Assembly (NCBI RefSeq): GCF_041260155.1
Contig: NC_091932.1
Coordinates: 10,348,804-10,412,803 of the forward strand
Reading direction: 5' to 3'
DNA: 64,000 nt
Source of the DNA: Ptychodera flava
Lineage: Eukaryota; Hemichordata; Enteropneusta; Ptychoderidae
Position numbers and translations under genes: made by a program. This document shows, in pieces, positions 12,444 to 25,435 of this stretch; position 1 is the stretch's first letter; each line of letters starts with the position of its first letter. The notes under the pieces were generated by a model. It did not search any database and was not told where the DNA came from. It saw nothing but the letters and a program-made list of their open reading frames with translations.

Positions 12444-15400
12444 TCAAGCATTGACATCAGCGAGAGGTGAGGTGGCATGATGATGGTCCAAGCTTCGACG
12501 ACTTTTGCAAGGTTTCAATAAATGACGTCCAAACTGTAAACAAACAGAAAATACATGATTAGACGGCACAACAAATACATTGCAATATGATCAAACAGAC
12601 AATTAGGTCTAGAACATTACTAGGTCAATGACAAACCCCTTTCATTTGAAGCCACAAAACACCTCTGTTGTACAGACAGTGCAGAGCAGCAAGGCAAAAT
12701 TCTGTCTTTTGCTGACTTATATCTCAGAAATATTGTGGAAACAGAAACTTAACTTTGGAATTGCCAAAGTGACACCATAGACTAGTACTTTCCACTTTAC
12801 AAATATGTTCAAGACAGAGACAACAAACTAGTAGGGTATTTACAGATGGTTTAATGCAATTATATCTCTTACCAGAGGAGATGGAGGAGGTAGGGGTAAA
12901 CTATTGCAGGTGAATTTTTGAAGGATGAGTGGGGCTATTCTATTACTTTGCAAAGACAGCAACATTGAAAGTAGAACAGTGTATCATACAATAGTATATT
13001 TGCACTTGAAAAAATGCATTTCCAATATCTCCAAACAAGACTTGTTAAACCTCCTCTGTTGATCTTAATTTCAGACCCCTTGCTGTGAATAGTTAAAATC
13101 TACCAATCAGCTTTCACCTACTGAGCTGCTGCACTTTGACAAAAAAAATATTCTTTGCTGCAACGGACAGATAATTCCACAGAAAGTCTTGGAGTATTTC
13201 CTACCTTAGGACTGGCTTTCAGTGGACTGTTCTGAGGAGATGGTGTGAAGCCATGCTCATTTTCTTTGCCTACTGGAGGGCTGTCCATTACACAGCGGTG
13301 TGCAAATTTTTTCTTCAAAGCCCTAGCTATTAGAGCTGCCGGGTCATCGCTGTCACTGGGCTTTGGTGCTTGCCTGATTGGTGTGCCACCTGGAGATCTA
13401 CATTCACAAAAGTTAAAAGCGATCTTCAAAAATATATTTTCACACTAGTGGTTGTAAGTGTATCTTATGACTGAAAACGTATTTTCCTTTGTAAACTGAC
13501 AGCATGTATCTCTGAAATGAATTCTCACCAACCGGCATCCAAAGGGTCAAGACACTGAAAGTCACTTAAAATTCAATGGCTTTAAATTTCAGAGACTTTT
13601 TGAGGTCCAAAAAGCCATTTTCCAGGTATCATTTTCAGAATACAGTATTATTAGTTTTATATATCAATTTACATCTCATTACCGATCATTTGTGATTTTT
13701 AAAAATCATTGGTGGCTTATCGATTTCCCAGGACTTTCCAGGAGTCAATTTCATTTTCCAGATTGTTTAAACACTTTCCCGGAGCATATGTACTCCATTT
13801 ATTGCTAGCCAGGATCATTGTTATTGCATTATTTGGATGAACAGGATTGTAATACCACTATGATAGTCTAGTGGAACAGTAAATACATTGTGCAATGATG
13901 TATAATAAAGAACAAAAATGCAGTATTGCCCCACTAAGTTACTGTACAACCAGATTTCTTTGTAACATACATCATGAGAATCGCTAGATGCCAGGAATGC
14001 AAACTGTTGAACTGAAGGAATTACTGCAAAGCTTTGACCCTGGTCCATATGAACGCTGACTAACCTTGCTATGGACTTGAGTTTGACTGACCCCAGACCT
14101 TTCAACACATCAGCCATGTTTGGCATACCAGCTGGAGTATTTGGTGTTTTCGCTCCCTTAGTCTCCCCTTTGGCAGCTTTGTTCTGAAAGGAAAAAAATT
14201 GGTTATGACGTTACTACACATGAGTTACAGACCGTTAGAGATTTTGTTTGTTCAAACAACAATATTGTTTTAATGTATTGTGTTTAAAGTACTGATTCCC
14301 ATTGCTTTTATTTTTACTTCTATTTATCAACCTAGTAAAATATTTTACAAAAGAAATTTTTCTTCACAAAAGTGGAATTACTGCCCAGTCCCATGGAAAA
14401 TAAAGTGAGATGACCTAGGGATGGAAAACCCATCCATATTAGGCAATCTCAGCTGTAAAGAGGTCCATCTTTTGGTGTCAGATGGACTGACTCTAAGCAA
14501 CCACAGTCATTATTATTATAAAAATGTGACAACCTGTTGCTGACCAAAACCTGGAGAAGATTATTTGTCCTGGAAAAACAGCCGATTAAAAATATTGCAG
14601 TCTACATGGAATTAAAATTACAAAAGGCAGTCCTTTGAAAATGTTTCATTTATTATTAAAAAAAAAGACACACCATATTTGAGACAAATTCAGCAACCAG
14701 TTTAAATATTTTTTGTTATGCAGGTTGCTCTATTTTTAACCAGCTGGCCACAAAATAGCTGAAAATTTTATCACTTTGCCAATTTGTATATACATGTAGA
14801 TAGTCACATGTACTTATTCTGACTTACTTTCTTGATGATTTCAGAGATTGACATCTGTTTAGGCATCAGCAGAGATGGAGGAGGGGGAGGAGGAGGAGGG
14901 GGTGGTGGTGGAGCTGGCGGTGGAGGGGCAAACCTAGGGCAGGTTGGTGTCAATGGTGGTGTTTCGATACCTGGGATACAATTTGGTGTAAACCCTGTCA
15001 CTGGTGTTGCTGTAAAACAATCAAATGTAGAACTGTTAGATGATTTATAAAGTGACAGATATCCAGCTTAACATGGTGTTATGTTATTTGTTAGTTTGTT
15101 TCAGTAAAATGCACTAGGCATGTACAGCCAGTAACTCTTTTCCTGTCAGGTTCATGTGTCACTATCTATCAGGTCAAGTTTGTTGACAAAACATAGCATA
15201 ACATGTCCTGTATGACATTTTGGTAAGACTGCATCATTTAGAGACACTTTATGAAAAGCATACACAGAACAGACTTGTTTGCTGAGACAGACATAAATAT
15301 TGTGATTTTTACTGATTTAAACAGATGGGGATCTTGCATAACATGTTGATGTGTCTCTATGATCTTCGACTTTCATGATTTTGAACAGCGTGACCTGAAA

Positions 15401-18400
15401 TAGGTTAAATGCAGTACTGACTGTGCCATTGTGTGTGTCTAGAATATTTCATATCTTAAATTTAAGTCCCTACCAGGTATCTGTTGTTGCTGCGCCTGAG
15501 TTGACACAATCATTGCTATCTGTGCCCTGAGTTTAGCAAGCTCTTCCTCTAACGCGCTGATCTTTGTCAGAGCGCTGGGATCTGGTGTTGCCATGACAGC
15601 GGGGTTTGTATCCATGGTGTCATGTTCTGGTATCGGCGTGATGGATGCTGATTCTTTTGGTAGTATGCTGGGTCTCACTTTGGCTTTGGTTCGTTTTGCC
15701 CTGGATGGCCAGTACTCAGATCTGTCAAACAAATACAAACAATTGTTAATGCTTAGTGGTGTAGCAAAAGCCAATTTTGTGTGACTGTAACCATTTTTAC
15801 ATATATATGTAAATAAAACATTTTGATATAAAATGAAACTCATATAAAATAATACCTTTTCAAAAACGCCCTCACACTATGATTTTCAAAAAGCAAGCTC
15901 TTCCATCAACACATAGAGATATCCCTATATAACTCTCCCTCCCCCTACTGCAAAACTCACATTTTCACTCTGTTTGTTACATGCTCCTGCTCTTGAGATC
16001 ACCCTTCTAAAATGTTATTTTTAAAAATATCTTTTCGACTGTACATTTATAAAGAAAAAATGTGTTACTGACCATAGACCCTTAAGAAAAATAGGGTCTA
16101 GGTACTGACCAAACAATAGGCAATGATATATTTATCAAAGTGCTAAGAACAACTGCTGAGTCAGCATTTTTCCCCAATTTTATTTCAACCCTTCTTCTTC
16201 TGGGGGTGAAACCCGAATATTCTGGGTGTTGGGGGTCATTACTAAACTGAACCTGGAATAATATATTCCAGGTCAGGGCAGCAGTCAAGGTTACTGTAAT
16301 AAACATCAACAAATAAAAATGATCTGTATGAAATTTAAACGTGTTGTGTCATGTATTGTAAAGTTGGTGGTGATAGGTCAGTCTAGTGAAAATTTGATCA
16401 TGTGATTTGAATGTTACCCGGATGAAATGTCGCAATGTTATGATTTTGAAGGTTGCGCTGTCACGGTGGATTTAAAAATGGCGGCAACAGGTCCTGACAT
16501 CAGTGGATTGCACAATCTTCCCCAGAAATTCGCGAAATTTTCAATGACAAGCATAGTGGAAAATTTTTAGGATTTTCAGATGTCGGCGATGACTCTGACA
16601 ATGATTTTGATGCCGAAAATGCCGAGAACTGATACGACCCCAATGAAATGAAACTCTTATTGGTGCAGTATTTGCTAAGGGACTGGTAACCCACGAAGAC
16701 ATCGGTAACTACTGGTCAACCATTCCCATCCTTGCGACTCCACTTTTTCCATCAATCTTGTAACAAGATTGATTTCTCAACATCTTGTTGATTTTCCATC
16801 TTGCAAATAATGACAATTATATGCGAAGAGAATTTGACGGCTATGATCAGCTGTTCAAACTTGGAGCAGTATACTGGAACATCGTGCGTAACTTCCGGAA
16901 TGTCTGACAGCCAGACAAAAACATCTATGTCAATGAGGGAATGGTCATTCAAATCAGCTGTGAAGATTATAATCCTTTTGTTGCTAAGCAACTTGTCCAT
17001 CAATTTCTCTTGTCACAACTCTCTTTATTCATTTACTGTACATTTACATTTTCAATTGTTGTATCATACCTTTAATAATCTTCATTGCTTTTGACATTGA
17101 ATCTTTTATTTACACAAGCATCAACATAATCAAATGATAGCCATAATGCCAGTGACAGTTTCAGAATGTTGATGAATCAGAGGTGAAGTTTATTGAAGTA
17201 CATTTTCTTCATGAAGTGTTTTCAGCTACTTTATTTGCTTCAAAATTGTATTTTGTAAACTGGTTCCATTTTTCTGTGCAATTCGATATCGCAATATGAA
17301 GCTATTTCAATAACCTATACCATCAATTGGCAGAAAGTCTCTGAACTCGCACAATTGGAGGTGACTGCTCATTTGCATAGCAATCATATATTTATTGTAG
17401 TTTCAAAAATTCTAAACTTTTTTACCATCGGGATACTTTCTCATTGCACTCAATGCTGATGTATCAGTCTATCTTCCCAGACTTTAAATTAAAGTGTAAA
17501 TATTTACATTGCTCTACAGCTACATGTACAAGCTGTTGGAACTTTTGTGAAATGTGAAAACATTTGTATTCATGTTATTACTGCCAATCAAAAGGGGTTG
17601 CTAGGCAACCATTGCATGATTCTGTTCTGGAAAAGTCACACCAGAACATTCTGTTTTGTTAGAAATTGTCAGGATTTTAATTGGCAGCCAATGTTAGTGT
17701 AAATAGTTATGCAGTTTGACCTGTTGTACATATGTATATGGCACAAAGATGTGAACCCGTTATTTTTGACCAAAACTGTCCATTCTTTAAATTCATTTAT
17801 TATCAGAAAATGCAGAATTCACCCCAAAATCCACATCAAAACAAATGTATTAAAGTGAATGTAATTCCAAATTTTAGCCTGTGGTTGCTGGAGTGACTGA
17901 GTAAATTGCCAATTTATGTCCAATATTTTTACACATTAAACAGAAAATCTATACTTGGAGGGTCTGACATATGCATCGTGTACGTGTGTGAACAGTTTTC
18001 ATCAGAGGTTAAACTGGGCATAGTTGTTGTACAAATATATACATAGCTAGTAACAATTAATTCTATTTTATCCTTTACTATTACTAATCATGAATCAACA
18101 CAAATAAAATTTCTAATCTTAACCCCTGGCGTGACACCAAGGGCTGAGCTCTACATAATATTATGATGATGTTATTTGAAAGAAATGATATACATGAATG
18201 CCTTGAATTCTGTACACCTGTACCAGGCAATTCAGTGTATAACATGTATTCCTATGGGACAGTTCAGCAGGAGAAGGGTTAAGGTAAGGAATAATCCTTC
18301 CATTTTATCTTGAAATCTTGCACAGTGACACCGCTTTCTGAAAACGTTTTTCTAAATTTCTTGTACCAAAAGTTTTGTGAAAGCTTCAAGAAAATTACAA

Positions 18401-20591
18401 TCTGTATTTAAACATGCAAAGCCATGGATGGGAAATGGCTGATATTGCTGTATCAATGGCTACTCTGCTATAAACTTAGTAAGTACTACAATTGCCTGAC
18501 ACTGGAATTTTTTGAACTCCTCATGCATGGCGCAAATTTAGACCACAATAAGGAAAAGTGAGTGTACATTATGGCAAATGTACTTTACCTCTTTCTTCAT
18601 TATGAAGCAAATTTTTATTTTTAACTTATTTGTACACTGCAAATCTGACAAAAGCAACAACATATCTCAACACTGAGGGCATCTACTCTCAGAAGTTGCA
18701 AAGGTATTTCACAATGGCAATTAACATGATATAAATAGATTACACCCTGATTTAACTTATAGAAATAACTTACAGAAATAGTTCTTACTTTCTTACCACG
18801 TGTCCGACCGACTATCTGAAACGATTTACCCATAAAAAGTTAAAAATAGTTGTCGTACCCACTATGCCTAGGGTCTGCTGTATCTTACCTCATTCTGATA
18901 TGTTTATCTGGACTGATGTTTGACAGCCATTTGATGTCTGCTAGTGATGACACCACCAAAGGTTCACTGTCCTCTTCGAAGAAAACTGGTTTCCACCCTC
19001 TTCTCTCAGACGCCCTCACATCTTGCAAATCAATCTGTTTTACATCATACAGAGAAAAAAAGTAAAGTTTCTGAGTCTTCAGAACCCACTCTTGCTGCTT
19101 TTGAGGTTTTAGTTATGTATCAAAATATCTTCTTGAGTAAATTAAAGGGATGGAGTCCTTGGAACTGCATCTGTTTGACTTTCTTGTTTACAAACAATAT
19201 ATTTCATGTACTAGATGCATTACATCAATAAAATGTTACAATGAATTATGACAAACATATTTTAACTTCCATCAATAGCCAACACCCCTTACCTTGGATA
19301 CATTGTTTACATTTGTCATATGGGTCCTCTATGACCTTAAATGCACTTCCAACAACCTCCTCCCTTTAAGCAACAGTGAATGCAATAAGTGGTCATAAAT
19401 GGCAAGCGTAAAATGTAACATAGAATCAATTTGTCTATCATTAGTGCTGAAGACATGTTTTAGCCAATATAATTCAAAGGGCCAAAAATCAAACTGCATG
19501 CTCGTCAGCTTGTCAAAAAGCTTATACCATAGAAACTCTGATTTTGCAACTATCATAGGCTTGTACTTGGAAAAAGTTTTTTTATGGGAGCACATGTTCC
19601 TTAAATGTTGTTTACAATGTCATCCATGGTACTACTTACATTGAAGTAGACTCTCTTGCATGGTTCTCAGTGGAAGATGACTTCCAATCACCCTGACAAT
19701 GGACCGCCTTCTTTTTCTCATTCTTTGGTCTCTGTTTTGAGTCAACCAATCCTGCATTGAGTATGAGTCCAAAGAAGAAATGTCAGGGACATGTTTCTCA
19801 TGAGAGGTGAAAATTTTGTTTTGAGTGCCAGTCTGATCCCACTGATGAGTCCATTGTTTTTTATTCAGTTTTTTATAGTAAAACACTGATTCAGTGATGT
19901 ATATATTCAAGATTGAGCATATCCACCAAGTTTTTCTGTAGCCAAAGAATCAGAATAAGCGTACATTCAATACTGCTCAAGCTTTGCTCAGTAGTCCTGT
20001 ATGTAAGTTTCATCACACATCTCAATGAGTAATTAGACTGCGTCCAACAGCAATCTGATTAAATCAAATGTAGAGTATGGGGACGTCTATAGTTACGTGG
20101 TATTCTCTTGCTAGAGGTGAAGGCAAGAGAAGACCGCGTAAGTATAGACGTTGCCGTACTCTACATCTGATTTTAATCAGATTGTGTCCAACAGATACCT
20201 AGAACAGCAAATTCTCTTCCTATCCAGGTACAATATTCAGTGATACTTTCTTGACTGAATATCATCAAATTTACGAACATCCGATGACTAAGATATCTAC
20301 TTTTCTTGTGTAACTACAAAATATCTCCACTTTGAATAAAGTATCATTAATTACCCGACAAGATCATAATTCAATAATTAATAAATATTCATCCAGTCAG
20401 AGTACCTTATACATTTCACAGAAAAATGTACAAGTGAATTTCTGGCAGACCCTGTACATAAAATTTGATGGGTGTATTGTGAAGATATCGTAATTTATAT
20501 AGTTCATAAATTGTTTTACCTGTAGTGAATCTGAATCAACTCCAAAATATTCCAAGACCATTCTCATCACCAATAAGACTGATTCAATCAT
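12444..20591 (-). CDS. MTFR1: Mitochondrial fission regulator 1 (MTFR1 family)
   Basis: Eight exons on the minus strand, in coding order: 20591-20520, 19751-19640, 19021-18889, 15721-15474, 15009-14828, 14183-14065, 13397-13205, 12533-12444. All phases close, giving 382 aa (human MTFR1 is about 333). Blocks match the human protein in order: VMRMVLEYFGV (exon 1), RSIVRVIGSHLPL (exon 2), SSLADIKWL (exon 3), the coiled coil ISALEEELAKLRAQIA (about residues 160-175), a proline run APPPPAPPPPPPP (exon 5), MPNMADVLKGLGSVKLKSI (exon 6), DPAALIARALKKKFAHR (exon 7) and FGRHLLKP (last exon). Family members sit at mitochondria and promote fission; the vertebrate paralogues MTFR1/MTFR2/MTFR1L cannot be separated here and a pre-duplication ancestor is likely. 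The acceptor of exon 3 is the least certain: the stronger-looking acceptor 13 bp upstream would create a stop, so 19021 was chosen by phase. It is divergent to ARMC1. A possible polyadenylation signal lies near 10880. Confidence 0.9.
15722..18888 (-). other. Long MTFR1 intron 3
   Basis: About 3.2 kb without a supported exon. A short frame at 16479 opening MAATGPDISGL soon ends and is followed by an acidic stretch; it may be a relic but has no firm identity. The rest is AT-rich and unremarkable. Confidence 0.5.
20042..20194. mobile_element. Palindromic MITE with 9-bp target duplication
   Basis: The ends CAATCTGATTAAA and TTTTAATCAGATTG are inverted, and about 60-bp arms pair around a short loop near 20115. 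GTCCAACAG at 20042-20050 and 20186-20194 flanks it as a direct repeat. A 9-bp duplication is typical of Mutator-like elements. There is no coding capacity. Confidence 0.8.
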
Positions 20592-21300
20592 CAGCTAAGT
20601 CACTCACTGACCACAGCATGAAAAGTTACAAATCCAGGTGCTGAGTGAAAGGGGATTTGCATGGTAATAAAAAATAAATGGTTCTCAAATTAGTTATATT
20701 TGATTATAAAACTATTAGATGTAAAATTATATAAAATATACATGCACTTACATTCAAGCGTGCTTTGAATGTAATTCAAGGAGGAAATTAGCTCTGCGTG
20801 GCAGGGCTATGTGTTACAGGCGTTATACTATAGAGGCCGTATAATATAACGCAGGTAACACACAGCCCTGCCACGCAGAGCTAGGAGGAATTGAGAACGT
20901 TGAACTAGATTTGTCTGTACATAGCTTCTCGACGAGATCGGTAAAAATACTGACAACATCATGTGGCTTAGAGAACAGTATTGCGACAGCAAATTATCTT
21001 GGCGTCAACAGACGATGTTCATGACCGAAACACTATGAGAACCTGTTGTTGAAACATAAAACCCTCATTAAATATGTTAATAGATCCTGACGTCATCCCG
21101 CCAGCGCCCTCTCGCAACAACCGTTAGCAAGATGATTTTGCTTTGCCCTGGAAAAACATGCAATAGCGTGGGGTCAACTGACTACGCATGCGCAGTCGAA
21201 ACATCAATGTCCAGAGCATATTTCGAGGCTTCTTTTGCCGAAAACCGCTTGAAAATCGACCGATTCTACTGTAAGCAATCGACTTTTTCCCAATCAGTGT
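20592..21300 (-). promoter_or_regulatory. Likely MTFR1 5' region with CRE and NRF1-like sites
   Basis: Upstream of the MTFR1 start codon lie a perfect CRE, TGACGTCA (21088-21095), and an NRF1-like GCATGCGCA (21186-21194), the latter fitting a mitochondrial gene. GC content rises locally. The transcription start is not known. A palindromic element (20789-20883) sits inside the region. Confidence 0.45.
20780..20892. mobile_element. 95-bp palindromic MITE with 9-bp target duplication
   Basis: The element, 20789-20883, starts TAGCTCTGCGTGGCAGGGC and ends with its inverse; the arms cover almost its entire length. GGAGGAAAT and GGAGGAATT flank it (one mismatch). It sits just upstream of the MTFR1 start. 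Confidence 0.78.
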
Positions 21301-21599
21301 AATTTTTAACGTCCAGTTTGGAATTTTGGGCCGAAAATTAGGGTATTTTCAAGATTATGCTGTATTTAGGGCTGATTTTATTCGTGACCTCCAATGTTTT
21401 TTCCGGGTCAAGCATTGCATGATCTATCGTTTTGGCAAAGTTTGAGAGCCGAGTTCGCCCATTATACCATCGAGTTCGGTTTTTATTCATGACCAGTTTT
21501 CCGATTATTTAAATTTCCAGTTTATGGTGTTTGTCGAATGCACTGGTGAAATAAAGTGTTTTTACGATAATTTGTAATTACTCACGATCGTTCATGCCA

Positions 21600-21725
21600 C
21601 AGGCTCTTGACCCAAAGTACAATACAGGCGAACCGCCAGCCGTCAACGATACAACAAAAATCAAACTTGATTTTTATTGTATCAGCGACGGCCAGCGGAC
21701 CGCCTGCACCGAGTCAAGAGCCCGT
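21600..21725. mobile_element. Palindromic element family P1, copy 1
   Basis: The arms begin CAGGCTCTTGA and contain GGCGAACCGCCAGCCGTC, pairing with GACGGCCAGCGGACCGCC. The same family occurs, less decayed, at 25313-25422. Flanks TTCATGCCA and TTCATGCTA may be a target duplication. Confidence 0.75.
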
Positions 21726-22129
21726 GTTTCATGCTAACGTGCATGTGTCCCTCAGCAGGATAATATTCTCCGAGCTCAAAAAAGCGTTTTCTGGTCATTT
21801 TTCTGTGATCGCCTGTGCCTTCAATCAGTGGAATGAATCGAAATTCATCGCACGGCCACGATTTTGCAGCTTCCACGGCCGATCGTAAAGTTTTTAGCGA
21901 GCGTTGTGATTGGCGAGATGAGTGACCTTTAAAACTATACACAATTAAAAGTCGTATTTTTGACATTTACGTCAAATTCTCGCGAAATCTGCGCACGGGA
22001 CTCGACGAGAACAGTGACTGAGCGTGCGTGGCGTTGCTCTCTTGTTTATTTTATGATTCCCTGGAGCCTACGGGCGACTTCTCATAGTGCGAAACAAGTG
22101 ACCTCCTCTACAACCACAGGATGCTTGTG

Positions 22130-22209
22130 ACATATACGACCACAGGCCGAAGGGGATCCAATCGATATTGCCTACTTGGACTTTAGCAAGGCATTTGATA
22201 AAGTTCCGC
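22130..22209 (+). mobile_element. LINE reverse transcriptase, 5' piece
   Basis: The frame GDPIDIAYLDFSKAFDKVPH matches the first conserved block of CR1/L2-type reverse transcriptases. The open frame stops at 22209, where a DNA transposon is inserted, and resumes in the same frame at 24207. The 5' boundary is uncertain and the LINE is 5'-truncated. Confidence 0.85.
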
Positions 22210-22215
22210 ATACCA

Positions 22216-24206
22216 CAGTGTTTCAGCCAGCGTGCGGCATTGCGACATTTGACGCAATTTTTTTGTTTTGTCCCGATAAAATAACCGTTGTGGGTCACCA
22301 TGACGCAATCTGAGCAGGCCATATTTTTGTGGCTATTGAATTTTTAGACAGTGCCTCCTGGGCAGAAAACTACAGCTAACAATAAAATGTTGTAAGATGT
22401 TGAAACAGTTTACCCTCCTTCCTACAAAGTTGCAATGTATTGAAACAGTTTACTCTCCTTTCTACAAAGTTACAAATTCCCTGGTACGTAAAACAAACAT
22501 TGTTGCTGTTCGATACTACTAGTACAATACATCACCGGTGTACAACGTCCGTGAATACACTGACAGTCTGTGAGGCTTGGTTTTGCATAGATGAGTGCCG
22601 CGTACCGGTCGTCCTTGAGTTCAAGTTTTACCTACATTGCTTGCATCAAAATTTGGCCTGCAGCTACTCAGTTTGATAGTAAAAACCATAATTTCTACGG
22701 AAACTTTCACAATCAGAGTCATTGTACAAGTGAAAAGGAGACAAAACTCAGGTTTTCTGAAAGGTCAAATCTGGGTCATTTCACGTGATGTCATGAATGA
22801 AGTACACAATTATGGTTCAAAAGAAACCACCTAGGGAGGGCAATAGGTACAATCTTATGTAAAAGAGAAATTTCTTGGTGCCTTCCAATTTACATGGCAT
22901 TTAGCTTGACTGTCAGTTTTAAATTCTACTTTATTAAGAGTCATGGCAAATGGAGATTGTCAACAGTACTTGCAGTAAGCATATTCATTTTCAAATCTTC
23001 ACATTTGAGAGCTGCAATTTTGCATGGTAACTTAACATCAAAGCAACAATTCAAAAGTAGAGCTATTAAAATTGTCCATTTGGCATATTTCAAACTGCTA
23101 TAACTTATACAAGAAATGGTGTGATTCTGAATGATTTTAATATTTCTGCAGATTCTACCACTTTCATGATATAATAATGAACATCACTAGACATTTCTTG
23201 ATGATATCAAAATATAAATGAAAATATTTCTGGGCTAAAATGTTATCATAATCTTTGAAACAATGATTACTCTAAAACATTGGAAATTAAATGAACAATA
23301 TCATTGTGTATTGTTTTACAGGATTTGGGTTTGGCCAAACCATTTTTGTCTCAAGAAAAATACTTATGCTTAAGATGCTATTGAGCCTGCTTGATCACAA
23401 CTATGACACAACACCAGGGCCTTAAACACCACAATAATTGTATCTACATTGCCACTATGCTACCCAATGCTTTCTTCTGCATGGAAAATTTTATCTGTGT
23501 GGCTCACAAAATTTTCGTCATGACTTACAAACTGCATAAATTTGCCACATTAGGAGCTTGTATCAAGTTGTCATTCTGTGAACACTGACAGAATGCTACA
23601 GAAATATACACTTCACATTGCCACCTAATTTTATTTCTGGTGGTAAAAGTTTACCACCAGAAATGAAAAAAATATACCTATCACTTTAATGTCATAAAAA
23701 CACAGATAATTAATGCAATAAAAGCTGAACAAATATTTCTTTAATGTAAAATACAAAACATCTTGATTTGAAAAATGAAGAACTCCTGAATACCAAGAAA
23801 GTTGTTGCCACACTTGAGATCATAAACTGCCTAAAATTTGTTCAAAGTGGCTACAAGATTTTTGATTTGGCTAATGAGTTGGCTAATCATCTTGGTGACT
23901 TAGGGGGAGCCCTACAGTTTATGTGCATACCACGTGGTAGCAGTAAACTTAATGATACTGCAAGTTTCATGTTGGCACAATTTTGCACAACACCATTGGC
24001 CTACTATATATACTCACCGTTAATGCACTCACCTGACTTGCCTATTGAACACCAAATACAGTACCAGGTCATAATGACACATAATGACACTGTACTGTTG
24101 TTTTATTGAAATACATTACATGTCCCCAAAAATTTAATTTGTCCCCCATTCAGAACTACCATGGGTCACTGTGTCCCCATGCAAGCAAAAGCTGGCTGAA
24201 ACACTG
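22216..24206. mobile_element. 1,991-bp TIR element with 6-bp target duplication, inserted in a LINE
   Basis: The ends are CAGTGTTTCAGCCAGC and its exact inverse. ATACCA flanks both sides (22210-22215 and 24207-24212), and removing one copy restores the LINE frame through PHTRLIAKLEAHG. TIRs starting CAGTG are hAT-like, but a 6-bp duplication is shorter than the usual 8. No transposase was recognised, so it is probably non-autonomous. The interior has two roughly 42-bp direct copies around 22390-22480 (GAAACAGTTTAC...CTACAAAGTT). Confidence 0.85.
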
Positions 24207-25304
24207 ATACCAGGCTGATAGCCAAACTTGAAGCACATGGCATTGTTGGTAAAGTAAAGACATGGATACAAAAGTGGTTGAACGGTAGATTACAGAGAAC
24301 AGTATTAAATGGTTCATCATCAACATGGTCATCCGTCACTAGTGGTGTCCCACAGGGATCTGTGCTTGGACCAGTCTTATTTTTGATTTATATAAATGAC
24401 ATCGATGATGTAGTGAAGTCTCATATTCTTAAGTTTGCAGATGACACTAAACTTGGCAGAATTGTGAAATCAATGGAGGACCGGGATAAATTCCAGGAGG
24501 ATCTTAATAACCTTGAAGTTTGGTCAAAGGACTGGCAGATGTCTTTCAATGTGGATAAGTGCAAGGTCATGCATGTGGGATCAACCAATCCGCAATATAA
24601 TTATACCATGAACAACATAGCTCTTACTCCAGTTGAGGAAGAAAAAGACTTGGGTGTACTAATCCATAATTCCATGAAGACAAGTAAACATTGTGCAGAA
24701 GCAGTAAAGAAGGCGAACAGAGCTCTTGGTTTTATCAAAAGGAATATAAAGTACAAAACAAAATTCAATATTATACGGTTATACAAGTCACTGGTTAGAC
24801 CCCACATTGAATATGCAGTACAGTTTTGGAACCCACATTATATTAAGGATATCACATTAGTTGAAAAGGTACAGAGACGAGCAACAAAATTAATACCGGA
24901 ACTTTGCCATCTTAGCTATGAAGAGAGGCTGAAAGAATTGAAATTGACAACTTTGGAGGAAAGAAGAATGAGAGGAGACCTGATTCAAGTTTTCAGGATT
25001 ATCAAAGGAATTGACAGAGTTTCACCATACAATTTATTCACATTTAGTCAGCATCACAGGACAAGAGGACACACACTTAAACTTGCCAAATCAAGAGTTA
25101 GACTGGACTGCAGGAAATACTTCTTCACTCAGCGGATTGTCTCTGCATGGAACAATTACCAGCATATATTATTGAAGCTGAAACAGTACTGGACTTCAAA
25201 ATAAGACTTGACAGTTACCATGGACATTGAGGGATTATATAAGCCAAGAGGCTTCCTTCCCTGTCTGGCCATGATTTATGAATCATGGCAATCAAGGTAA
25301 ATCA
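24207..25304 (+). mobile_element. CR1/L2-like LINE, 3' piece of reverse transcriptase and tail
   Basis: A 308-residue open frame holds the RT palm (SGVPQGSVLGPVLFLIYIND, ILKFADDTKLG) and the C-terminal VQRRATKLIPEL region. Near 25160 a single frameshift moves the typical ending (IIEAETVLDFKIRLDSY) to another frame. The 3' end has tandem ATCAAGGTAA repeats, as in CR1/L2 relatives. With the 5' piece at 22130 it forms one insertion. Confidence 0.92.
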
Positions 25305-25312
25305 AGGTAAAT

Positions 25313-25422
25313 CAGGCTCTAGAGTCAATGCACTTGCAGGCGAACCGCTAGCCGCCACTGATACAATAATAATATTGTATCAGTGGCGGCTAGCGGTTCG
25401 CCTGCATTGACTCTAGAGCCTG
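25313..25422. mobile_element. Palindromic element family P1, copy 2
   Basis: Almost perfect inverted arms of about 52 bp begin CAGGCTCTAGAGTCAATGCA and contain GGCGAACCGCTAGCCGCC; the loop is AATAAT. It lies directly after the LINE tail. The left arm carries one six-base duplication. Confidence 0.85.
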
Positions 25423-25435
25423 TGTATACGACGGT

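Noticed and set aside
15593-15784. Plus-strand open frame opposite MTFR1 exon 4
   Set aside because: Antisense shadow of a supported exon.
16479-16700. Frame MAATGPDISGL followed by an acidic stretch, with an upstream GGCGGC context
   Set aside because: It ends after about 30 codons and the acidic part is in another frame; it could be an old transposase start or chance, and I cannot assign it.
21607-21966. Opposed open frames around 21.6-21.97 kb
   Set aside because: Much of both frames is translation of the palindromic element and GC-rich promoter DNA.
23768-24109. 113-residue frame inside the 2-kb TIR element as a transposase
   Set aside because: No dimerisation, zinc-finger or catalytic motif of hAT or related transposases is visible.
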